This document shows positions 10,518 through 20,352 of a DNA stretch of 64,000 nucleotides, in pieces (within the stretch, counting starts at the first letter, position 1; every line of letters starts with the position of its first letter). The position numbers and the translations under genes were made by a program. The stretch is taken from contig CM041292.1 in assembly GCA_023052935.1 (NCBI GenBank), forward strand, positions 38,943,639 through 39,007,638, given 5' to 3'. Source of the stretch: Piezodorus guildinii. Lineage: Eukaryota > Arthropoda > Insecta > Hemiptera > Pentatomidae. The notes beneath the pieces are model-generated. The model did no database searches. It worked only from the letters and a program-made list of their open reading frames with translations, and was not told the DNA's origin.

Positions 10518-11520
10518 GTGCGCATAACCTCACCTTATTTCATGACAGTATCCACCCGCTAGCGAGACGTGCGTTATTTATATATGTCAACACAATTTGA
10601 ATATGTCAGTCAATAATTTAAGAAGATCGAGTTGGTGTTTACATCTAGTGGAGTGTGGTATCATCTTGGAAGCTCGAGAGGAATAAGCGCTTAATAAATG
10701 ATAAGTTGCATTTTTCTTTTAAATTTTAATATAATTTCCAAGTTTTTTAGAATTTTAGATTCATTTATTTAGCTTTATACTTTAATATTTAAAAAATAAT
10801 AAGATAAATCAAACCCATCACTCCTACATCAGTTAAGAGATTGGGCTACCTTCTCGTACTAATAGGAATCTTTCTGCGAAATCACACATTCTATGTTGGG
10901 ATAGCTAATATTCAAAGTAACTATGCGCTTTTCGCCAACACCACAAAAATATCAGGAACATGACTATTAAATAAATTAAAGCATTTATAATATTAAAGAT
11001 TTAGCGTTGTCACTTCGATTCAGAAACCAAAATTATTTTACATAATTGTTATAATAATGTGGAATTAGGAAACGTCGAATGGCATAACTCCAACCCTCTC
11101 TTCCAGAATCAACATTGAGAGATAGACATACAGCTAAGAAAAAAAAGTGATTTTGTTGAGTGTACATAAGACATAACCGGTACATGTTTTTAGAATCTCA
11201 CAGACCCTAGAATTCGTAGAAGTTCACAGACATTATGGAATATTTTTTTTGATTGTATTAGTCCTGGTATTAAAATTATTTCCGCAGTAACTGCTGGTGT
11301 AAGATAAAACGCTATAGCGAAAAAAAAAAACAAAAAAAAAACAAGTAATAATAAAGTACATTATTTCATAAATAAAAAAAATAAAATAACTTCTTACGCA
11401 ATATCTCTTTTGAATCTTGTTAATTAAAATTTGCCCTTAATGCTATAGGAGAAAGTGTATGCGATATTATTTAATTTAAATATAAGATGCCGTAGTAAGC
11501 TAGAAACATTTTTTTTTTTT
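10518..11520. other. Intron 2 of gene D, first half
   Basis: AT-rich. No repeat family or coding sequence recognised apart from poly-A runs near 11321-11341. Confidence 0.4.
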
Positions 11521-11799
11521 TGTTAGGTTCCTTTAATTAAAATGATCCATTTTCATTCAACTTATTTTATTTTCTTATCCGCTGGAGTGGATGATAACAA
11601 CCAAGACAGGGCTGGTCAGCCTGTAATAGTTTTATTTTTATTTTATCATATTTTGACAAAATATATATTTATATGAGTGCATGATGGAATATAAAAAGAT
11701 CCCTTGAAAATGGCAAAAGGCCGAAACGTAGGGAGAAAAAAATAAGAAAATAAAATGAGTTGAATGAAAATGGATCATTTTCATTAAAGGAACCTAACA
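11521..11799. repeat. MITE-like element with ~58 bp terminal inverted repeats
   Basis: Begins TGTTAGGTTCCTTTAATTAA and ends with its complement (TTCATTAAAGGAACCTAACA). The arms, 11521-11578 and 11742-11799, match almost completely, giving a 279-bp element with no coding capacity. The loop includes CCCTTGAAAATGGC and GGCCGAAACGTAGGG (see findings). It lies in intron 2 of gene D. Confidence 0.85.
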
Positions 11800-11984
11800 A
11801 TACAATTATTCATTCAAACAACTTTTAATTGTTATAAAAATTTACTTATTGATATTTACAAATGTTTAAAATAATACAATTAGTCAATGTAAAAAAAATA
11901 ACAATTGGCTTGATAAACTCTTGTGAAGAAGCTACCCAGCAGTCTCACTTAAAGTAGCAGGTCACGAGACCGACGTCTTTTCAG

Positions 11985-12240
11985 AGCCTTGGAGGGTTAA
12001 AGGAAATAGACGGAAATGAGAGGATACGGACAAGCGGGTTTGAGTGGCCGGAAATGAGAGGAGATATATCTAGTTCTGGCCAAGTATGCAACTGATGGAA
12101 TATTTAGGTCTTCATGGATAGTTTTTTTGTCACAAAATAAGGAGCATTTAGGATCTTTTGGAGGATTTTGGATTGCAAGGATTAGTCGCGGTAAGAATTT
12201 AATATTTTGGTGGATCCCCAGAAACAATTAGAAATTCAAA
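11985..12240 (-). mobile_element. LINE family J1, 3' fragment
   Basis: The minus strand encodes LILAIQNPPKDPKCSLFCDK and HEDLNIPSVAYLARTRYISS, matching the LKSKILRKILNAPYF and HKDLIIPFVADLARTRYHS segments of the 47.9 kb copy. It is truncated at both ends. Confidence 0.75.
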
Positions 12241-12716
12241 ACTAGAAAAATGTTTTTATTGATTTAAACCATTCCATGCAACATTTAGGAGTAGTTTTTC
12301 ATTACAAAAAATGTAAAAAACATTCTTACCATGTTGCTTATTTGATGTTGATTTGAACTGAGGAACTGACTCAAAAATGGATAAAAATTATAAGCTGGAA
12401 GTATGTTTTATCCAAGATTCTAAATTCAGAAAAAGAGAGAATAGCAAAAAACAAAATCATGAAAATCAAAATCATGATCTGGACGATTTCTTGAACTGAA
12501 TAATTCTGATATTCATTACCATTTATTGATTTCCTATACAATTTTTCGGCTAAGAAAGACTTCTCCAGAGGCCTTTCAGGTGAAATCAATAAAATAATAA
12601 GGAACATCAGACTTTTTCATAGTAATATAATTTACGATTTGCTATTATCACAATTGTAGCCTATTACTTATTGATGGGTTATGTACATACTTATTCCTCC
12701 TATTATTTCTTTTCAG
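12241..12716. other. Intron 2 of gene D, last part
   Basis: AT-rich, with no recognised element. It ends in a pyrimidine tract and TTTTCAG before exon 3. Confidence 0.4.
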
Positions 12717-13082
12717 GCTTGTTTCCACAAAACATGGTGGACTCGAGGCCATCATCCTGGAGAACCTTCCTACAGTTGAACAGCCGGAGCCAACGACGAC
12801 GCTAAGATAAAAGAGCAGGCGACACCTATTCATGACGTTTGGATGACCACCATTGACCCACCACTCAAGTTCGCCACCGAGAGGCAGAAGTTCTCTGCAC
12901 CACCGCAGCTGAGCATTTCGAAGGATGCATCCATGCCATTGCCTCCTGTTCCTCCGCCTTGGTCGTCGCAGCAACCTGTGGTAACTTCGATGGCTGCAAT
13001 CCTTAGTAGCAAGCAGCCTAGGAAGGTATCGGCCACAACGCGGGCTTCGCCCAAAGCAAGGAACGACTTTTATAGAGGTTAA

Positions 13083-13960
13083 AAAAATAGCTACGATTGT
13101 GGTACTGGGATATTTTTGTTAGTATCTATATTTATGAACTGGGACTTTTATCCATGTTTCTTCTTATACTCCTGGTATGTGAAGAATGGACTATAAAATC
13201 CTCGTTTTATCTGTTATATCACCTCCTTAAGCATTTTCAAAAGAGAAAGGTATGGAATTTTCTCCATATTCTTACATCATCAACTGTTATAAGTCTGAAT
13301 TTAGTTATAGTTTTATTAATTTAATTATTAAATTGTTGCTATCTTTTAAAAACTATGTATTAAGACTGCGATAACTATATCGTTATTATTATCTTGAATC
13401 TGAGTGTTCATATTTTAATTTGTTCAAATGAATAAATTAAATGAATAATATTCTAAAGATGACTCACTGGTTGAACTGTAATTTAATGAACTTACTTTTG
13501 AAGACAATCAAGTCATAATATATCGTTTTGATAAAGGGAAAATTATTATTTTACTATTGTGTAGTAAAACCTTTGTTATTGACAAATTTGTTTTAAAATT
13601 TATTGATATTATAATCTTAATGAAACCTCATATTTAATAATTTATTTGTATTTATATTATAATGCATAGACGTTTTGTAAATATATAAAACATTGAAACA
13701 TAAGTTAAGGTATTTATATTCTTTCGCCCTAGTCATAACTTATCATAATCCCAAATAAAGAATAAAATTTGCTTAAAAAAAAAAAAAAAATCATACACAT
13801 TTGAAAATTTCTCAATGCCTCTTTTCGAACAATCGCTAGATTGGTTAGGTTTTGGTACAATTAATATTTATTTATTAATGTAATAATGTATAATATATCT
13901 TAGAGTTATAATTATATACTGATAACGCTCAAATGATAGAAATTCTTTAACAGTAAAAGA
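13083..13960. other. 3' flank of gene D and spacer
   Basis: AT-rich. AATAAAGAATAAAA followed by a 16-base poly-A (about 13755-13790) looks like the 3' end of a retroposed transcript. No coding sequence was identified. Confidence 0.4.
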
Positions 13961-14735
13961 AAAAAAACTGGTGTGCACAAAACACGTCATTCACTTTCCT
14001 CAAACGACTATCACTGTTGTTAAACTCAATTTAAGAATTGTTAAATTAATTCGAGCTGAATAAACGTAGAGTAATTAACTTAAATTTATATTTCTATTCA
14101 TTAAAATGTTTTTTCCTGCTTAAAAAAATAAATATTATAAATTATTATCTACAACAATTACTTAAGTTTACACTCTTTACTTATTTTTGTCGTTACCTTT
14201 TACAGCTTTGTATATAGGATGACATTTTTTCTAAAATCATTATCTTTAAAACGGTATATCATGTTTATTTATCACTTTTCTTGTGTTCCATAACACAAAA
14301 ATTATCTAAAAACATATATTGCTCTTTTTTCCTTTAATTGGTTATTATAATTCCTTCAACTCTTATATTTAGCCGTTTTTTTTTGTTTTTGTTTTTCTGA
14401 AAAGATATTATATTTAATGTTTTGGAATCTAAAATAGTTATAGCTAAATTTTTAGTTAAATAAAAAACTGGTAAAAGATGCAATATGCATTAAATAAAGT
14501 GACTCTTTTGGTTCACCTATTTTGTTAAAAAAAAGTTGGAGTGACATATTATAATAAATATCTTAAATATTTAATATCATTTTCGAACGAGTTTTCGTTT
14601 TAGACTTACCTCACACAGACCAATTTTATTTTAGTTATTAGACTTGGTTAATTAGTTAGGTGACACTAAAACGTTTATTTAAATTGAAAACTGGAATATC
14701 ATATATAGTTTAGTGAAAATAATAATAAAAAATAA
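13961..14735 (+). repeat. Family X copy, diverged
   Basis: Starts ACTGGTGTGCACAAAACACG and contains CTAAAATCATTATCTTTAAA, TTGCTCTTTTTTCCTTTAAT, TTAGACTTACCTCACACAGA and AACTGGAATATCATATATAG in family order. Large internal parts are missing or replaced. Confidence 0.65.
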
Positions 14736-15424
14736 ATAAATACGAGTATATATGTATATATATGTGCCACGGCAAGGTTTCTCGCTGCAGGGTCAATCCA
14801 TAGTTGATATGAAAGTAAAAATAGCTGTTAACTACAAAGACATAGTATTTCTGTGTGACAACTTTTATCAATCATCTTCTTATATCATAATTAAAAGATT
14901 TGTTGATTAATCACAAATTAGTGTTTATTTATATAATAATACATATACAATTATAACTCAAAGTTGCTTACTATATCTCAAGAAGAGAAGAGGAAAGATT
15001 CAAATACCGGCTGAGCACTTGCTGACCAGTTGAACAAGTTGTTGTTTCCAATACTTAATTGTTCTGGGAATTCCATGAGGTGAGTAATCGTTTCTCGGAA
15101 GGAGAGAACTAATGTTAGCTTATTAAGGAGAAAACATCAAACTGGAGTTTCCTCTGGAAACAGGTTTCTTTCCTGGCTGGAAGTAGGGTTCGAGGAGACA
15201 ACGGTCCCTAAACCAAATCTTAACAAAATAAAAACCTTGAATGTATTAAAGGCCAGTGTATTATGGACGTGATTATTTTTTCAATTGGGTTAAATAAACA
15301 CCCACATTTCGAAATGATGTCAATCTACAAAAAAAAAAAAAAAAAAAAAATTAAAGAGGACTGAATCTGTGATGTAGCTTTATTCGGGGTCACTTGTGTG
15401 TTTGTACATAATAGCATAATAGAG
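14736..15424. other. Spacer, no gene seen
   Basis: Contains a poly-A run at 15330-15349. The 14990-15240 stretch is less AT-rich, but no frame or family is recognised. Confidence 0.4.
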
Positions 15425-15825
15425 TGTTTGTGGGTTAGCCTCGGAGGGTTATCAGGGATATTTAAGGAAGATAATTTACGGACAAGTGGGTTTGTGTGGG
15501 CTAGGAGTTTAGAATGATAGAGGTGTATCTATGACGGGCTAGGTATGCAACGAATGGGATGTTTGGGTCTTTAGAGTTGATTTGTGACAAAATAAGAGGC
15601 ATTCAGGATTTTGCGAAGATTTTATTGGATTGGATGCGGAACGAATTAGATGGTTTAGTAGAGCCCCAAAGCTGATTTCTATGTCCAAATAAGTCTGATA
15701 ATAGTGATGTAAATGAGTCTTTTGTAATATAGTACAAGAAGTTTTGAACGTTTGTCTAGTAAGTGTTGTAGAAATTTGGTATCTTCGAGCAGTTTCTTGT
15801 CTTTTCAGTCTTGTGTAAGGTATAT
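15425..15825 (-). mobile_element. LINE family J1, 3' fragment
   Basis: The minus strand follows the 47.9 kb J1 copy from LKRQETAR through LWGSTKPSNS to IPFVAYLARHRY. Stops and frameshifts are frequent. Confidence 0.75.
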
Positions 15826-17022
15826 ATATTATTTAAAGTGAAAAATGATTTAAATTTATTAATGATTAAATTGAATTTTTTTATAGTTGTATTTATAATT
15901 GTTATGACCTCAATCAAAACAGACTTAAATCTTTTATAAAAAGATCAAGAAGGATTGTCCTCCTTCAAAGACAGGGGACTAGTCGCTTTCAACGCTACTC
16001 AAGAAGTATTTGAGTATTGTTTATTGTACATTATATTTAACAATCAAGTCTTTGTAGAGGTACTTACCAATGGCATCAACATGATGCCTATCTCGATACC
16101 TCCTCAGGTCTAAAAGATCGCAGAAGAGCTGGCTGTCTGATGATATCCTTATTCAATATTCCTTTCAATTTCATTCAACACAGCAGCTGTTTTTTTTTAA
16201 TATGCGGGTTCCGGAAACAAATCTGATATATACAACCCTATGATTCTTTTTGGCTTAAGCAAGGATAGATTCTTCTAATTTATCACTTTTATCGTAAGTT
16301 TTATCAACGCATCTCGTTAAATGGCAGCTCTGCCGTTTTATAAACTAATATTGTACATATTCACTACCATGATCGACTGCAACTAATCTTGATTTTTGAT
16401 ACTCTTAACTTTTTTTTTAATTTATAACCGACCGATTTTTGACCTTTTAGAAGACCTTTTTTTACAACTCTTTCTGCAGAACACTTGTCACACGCCCATA
16501 CAGCTCGAACTTTCACGAATCCTTTGATGACCACACATTCTTGGTCGTTCCTTAAGATAATCCAAAGTGCCTGGAAAATTTTTAATCACAGAGGTGGTGG
16601 TATATGTGATCAGTAGCTGAATGATCAGTGAAGACGACCTAATGGGCGCCGAAATTTCGTTTTGCAGGAGAGCTGCAAAACTTAAATAGTTTAAGGTATT
16701 AAAATAGTTATTACTTTGAGATTGAACTGAAGCCTGTGTTCTCCATGGGAGTCACCAACAACTGCTCAAAATGTGTTTCATTTGTTCTTTAATATTATTG
16801 GATATATGTGTTTGAATAGTTTTAATAATAAAATTAACATTTATTTTATTAGCAACTAACCTACTTTTTTTACTCTCAGAAGAAATAATTGAAAAATCCT
16901 TTAAATATTTACTATACTTGAAGGGTTTTTATTCAGGCTGTACCAAGTACAGCAGAAAGATAACCATCAAACCTACAGATCCTGGAATTTTTAACCCAAA
17001 CCACAAGGGGCTTTGAATTAAA
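15826..17022. other. Unidentified degenerate sequence
   Basis: Less AT-rich blocks at 15945-16180 and 16440-16670 look like decayed coding sequence. On the minus strand the second reads VWACDKCSAERVVKKGLLKG, a possible zinc-binding motif. I could not place it in a family. Confidence 0.3.
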
Positions 17023-17446
17023 AATCTGGTGTGGGCAACACACGATTTTCACTTACAGTCGTGTTAAAATCGATTGGCGAATTTTAAATACGGTTAGAGA
17101 TAAAAAAATAGTGAAACTAATAAACAATTAATCAAGTTGGATTTCTATAGAAACATGTGTTTTATCAATAAATCTATTATATTAATGTCTGAAATAATAA
17201 CCAGTTAGTTTTATCGGCTTTTCATCACTCTTTATTAATTTAACAGGTTGTGTATAAGATAATATTTTTTCTAAAATTTTTAGCTCGCCAACGGAATATG
17301 ATACATCTATATTACTGTCCGTATGTTAAAAAACGAAAAATTGCATTAAAAAAATATTTTTGCTGTTTTCTCCTTTAATTGGAGATAGAATTCGTTCAAC
17401 TTATATGTTTACTTGTTTTTTTTTATAGTTGATGACAAGATTATAT

Positions 17447-19035
17447 TATAGCTTTTTTCAGTCAAATTCATAATTTTTTCAATCAAATTCATAATTTTTC
17501 AATGAATTCATAATTTTTTTTATTTTCAGTCAAATTCATAATTTTTTCAGTCAAATTCATAATTTTTTCAGTCAAATTCATAACTTTGTCAATTTATAAT
17601 TTATAAATTTTTTTAGTCAATTTCATAATTTCTTGTACCCATATTATACAGTTAATTGAATGAGGTTTTGCAATTTAAGAACTTAACATTTTTATTAAAT
17701 CTTGTTCTTGTTTATCCATTTAATGTCACTTTATCTTACTGTGCTTAATCCGACGGTGCCGCGGGAGTCTTTAGATTTGCCTATTCAGGTTTACTTAAGA
17801 TAGGGATCTTTTACGAAATACACTTTTTAAATCTTTTAAGGGTCACTTGTGGAGCACAAATATAGGGCGATCTGCTGATTTTGGACTTGCGACCTTAAGC
17901 ATATAAGGCTGTTATGCTAGCCACTACTCCACAGGTGACCCTCAATGTTCCAAAAATCCACAGGTGATTGAATCAGCCGGGTTTAAACACGTTACCTATG
18001 GGCGTATTGATCTTTGACACCTTGCTGAATGCATCCAGGGTCACCTGTGGAGTAGTGCTAGCATAGCTGCCTCTTTTAAAGGACGAAATAACCAAGTATT
18101 TTTACTCCCTAAAAGCCAATATAGGACCATCTGCCAGGTATGGAACTCGCTATTTAGTGGATAGAAGGGATGTTATGTAGCCACTGCACCACAGGTGACC
18201 CTCGATGCACTCAACAAGGTGTTTAAATCTGCCGGGTTTGAACCCCTGACCTTGGACATAATGTCCTTAACACCTTTTAGAATGCATAAAGGTTCACCTG
18301 TGGAGTAGTGGCTAGCCAGTACAGCTCTCTATGACTAAGGTCGCAAGTTCAAAACCAGCAGATGGCCCTATATTTGCTTTTAGGAATTAAAAATCCTTGG
18401 TTATTTCGTCCTTTAAAAGGGGCCTGTTATGCTAGCCACTACTCCACAGGTGACCCTGGATGCATTCAGCAAGGTGTTAAATATCAATATGCCCAAGGTC
18501 ACGTGTTCAAAACCGGCATGCACAAACACCTGTGGATTTTTGGAACATTGAGGGTCACCTGTGGAGTAGTGGCTAACATAACAGTCTTCTATGCTTAAGG
18601 TCGCAAGTCCAAAACCAGCAGATCGCCCCATATTTGTGCTCCACAAGTGACCCTTAAAAGATTTAAAAAGTGTATTTCTTAAAAGATCCCTATCTTAAGT
18701 AAACCTGAATAGGCAAATCTCAAGACTCCCGCGGCACCGTCGGATTAAGCACAGTAACATAAAGTGACATTAAATGGATAAACAAGAACAGATTTAATAA
18801 AAATGTTAAGTTCTTGATTGCAAAACCTCATTAAATTGACTGTATAAAATGGGTACAAGAAATTATGAAATTGACTGAAAAAATTATGAATTTGATTGAA
18901 AAAATTATGAATTTGACTGAAAAATTATGAATTTGACTGAAAAAATTATGAATTTGACTGAAAAAATTATGAATTCGATAGAAAAAATTATGAATTTGAC
19001 TGAACAAATTATGAATTTGACTGAAAAAAGCTATA
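17447..19035. repeat. Foldback element FB1, 1.6 kb near-complete palindrome
   Basis: Outer ends are TATAGCTTTTTTCAG and CTGAAAAAAGCTATA. Each arm begins with about seven tandem copies of a ~21 bp unit (core AATTATGAATTTGACTGAAA or its complement). Then follow about 75 bp of unique sequence and a SINE tail (GTGACATTAAATGGATAAAC), and then tRNA-like monomers carrying CACCTGTGGAGTAGTGGCTA. Matching positions sum to a constant (~36,490), so the arms meet near 18,245 and there is little or no loop. There is no transposase. This matches the Foldback class of DNA transposons in general form; the family itself is unknown to me. Confidence 0.85.
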
Positions 19036-19384
19036 TTTTCTTTTAGTACCTACAAAATTAAAGATACTTTAGTGGAAGAAAATTTAATATATCGTCATAT
19101 CAAGTTCTTTCAGACTATTTTAATCAGGATGAAACCTACATGATATTAAAGCCTATTGAATTTTACACTGATATAGCGAGTTTAACCAAAATCGTCGGAA
19201 CCGTTTTTGAGAAAATCATAAAAAGGTGCAATATGCATGGTATAAAGTGGCCTTCTGGTTAGTCGATATTGATGAAGAAGTTTTTCTAACATCTAGGGTA
19301 CATAGTTGCTTTAAATATGAAATTTCAGTGTCATAGGACTTTTCGTCCTAGGAATTATCACGCACGGACACACATACACAGCCC

Positions 19385-19490
19385 CCTCCGAAGGATGGCA
19401 TAACTAGGTCCACCTGTGGGTTTGAACCCGGGACCTTTGGAAAGAAGGCTGTTATGCTAGCCACCCTGCTACAACTGGTCCCTTATAGTT
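19385..19490 (-). mobile_element. tRNA-derived SINE head
   Basis: The minus strand reads GTAGCAGGGTGGCTAGCATA (box A-like) and, about 40 nt on, CCCGGGTTCAAACCC (box B). It is the same tRNA-like unit found inside the foldback elements. It is a SINE part and not a working tRNA gene, since no full cloverleaf with matched acceptor stem is evident. Confidence 0.65.
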
Positions 19491-19885
19491 ATCGAGATAC
19501 CTTTGTCCATATAATACATTGTGTTCTAACTACGAAAATTGATATAATTTTAACATTATAAAGGTAATATTACAGAAACCAAGCATTATAAGAAAATACT
19601 CATTATAATATAAATTATTTAACATTGAATAAGCTTTAATTTCAAACCTGATAGACGGTAGATATGTCAAAATCACATTGAAATACACTTTATAATACAC
19701 ATTTTTCGGCCACAGCTCTTGGACTATTAGTCCTTACAACAATGGTCTTCATCGAAAGATTTTGTTTAGCAATGAGAACATTTTTACAATCAAACAAAAA
19801 TTTGTAGTTCCGTTAAAAACTGGAATTCGAAATTTTTCATGATCGCAATACTTTCCCTTACTATATATAGTATTATCTTTATAGT

Positions 19886-20050
19886 ATTTATTTAATTTTG
19901 TGTATATATATATTTTCTTTTATTTGTTTAGTCTTTATTAATTTTTTATCTTTAATTTTATTTACAATGTAAATATGGGATGAATGATTTATTCTATCTC
20001 TAATACTCATAGCCCCAGAAGGTGGCAGATTGTATTATCTCATAATAAAA

Positions 20051-20081
<31 letters not shown>

Positions 20082-20159
20082 TTTATATATAGTAAGTGAA
20101 AGTAAAAAAAAGTGTTATAACTAATGTGTTCATTTAACGCGTTTATCTCTGTATTTAAT
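19886..20159. other. AT-rich spacer downstream of gene A
   Basis: Holds a poly-A/(TA)n run at 20044-20080. No gene. Confidence 0.5.
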
Positions 20160-20170
20160 ACATCTCAGTT

Positions 20171-20223
20171 TCGTCCGATTAGCCATAGTAGCATAAAGTG
20201 ACGTTAAATAAATAAACAAACAA
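20171..20223 (+). mobile_element. 5'-truncated SINE tail with target-site duplication
   Basis: Only the last ~53 bp of the SINE are present (CGTCCGATTAGCCATAGTAG ... AAATAAATAAACAAAC). They are bracketed by ACATCTCAGTT at 20160-20170 and 20224-20234. The perfect 11-bp duplication shows the insertion boundaries exactly. Confidence 0.85.
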
Positions 20224-20352
20224 ACATCTCAGTTATTATAAGATAGTTAACATCTGAAACAGTTTAGATTGTTTGTTATTATAAATCTTCTGAATAAATG
20301 GTATATAAATTACATATATATACATATTTTGTTTTCAAATCTAAAAGGAGTA

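Larger units (their letters stand above)
10384..13082 (+). pseudogene. Cuticle-protein-like gene D: exon 2 and frameshifted exon 3
   Basis: Exon 2 (10384-10517, 134 nt) follows TTTCAG and ends TACAG/GTGCGC. It encodes FCLVGVFLGAILSNEPEHKD (rest of a signal peptide, then mature start) and ends GGGFKY(R), with the same phase-2 junction as exon 2 of genes A, B and C. Exon 3 starts at 12717 after TTTTCAG and reads LVSTKHGGLEAIILENLPTV, then a TAA at 12808. A second frame, open from ~12775 (ANDDAKIKEQATPIHDVW), continues to 13082 and ends DFYRG-stop, like the EFFRG ending of the other genes. This suggests a one-base loss near 12780-12805. The RR-1 core seen in A-C is not evident. The first coding exon was not found. 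Intron 2 is 2.2 kb and contains a MITE and a LINE piece. Confidence 0.55.
17023..19885 (+). repeat. Family X copy split by a foldback element and a tRNA-like SINE piece
   Basis: The 5' end (AAAATCTGGTGTGGGCAACA) is at 17023. The body runs to 17446, is interrupted by the foldback palindrome 17447-19035, and resumes with CTACAAAATTAAAGATACTT. A tRNA-like SINE piece sits at 19385-19490. The 3' part at 19797-19885 has AAACTGGAATTCGAAATTTT and CCCTTACTATATATAGTA. Comparing with an uninterrupted copy at 40.5 kb (reverse strand) locates the foldback insertion in the family's TA-rich ACAAGATAATATAG stretch. Confidence 0.8.

Noticed and set aside
12648..13054. Minus-strand ORFs of 108 and 74 codons
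   Set aside because: They mirror gene D exon 3, which has splice-site and C-terminal motif support on the plus strand.
18849..19030. Regular direct repeats that could suggest a CRISPR or minisatellite
   Set aside because: The units touch without unique spacers and occur as inverted arrays at both ends of a palindrome, so they are foldback arms.
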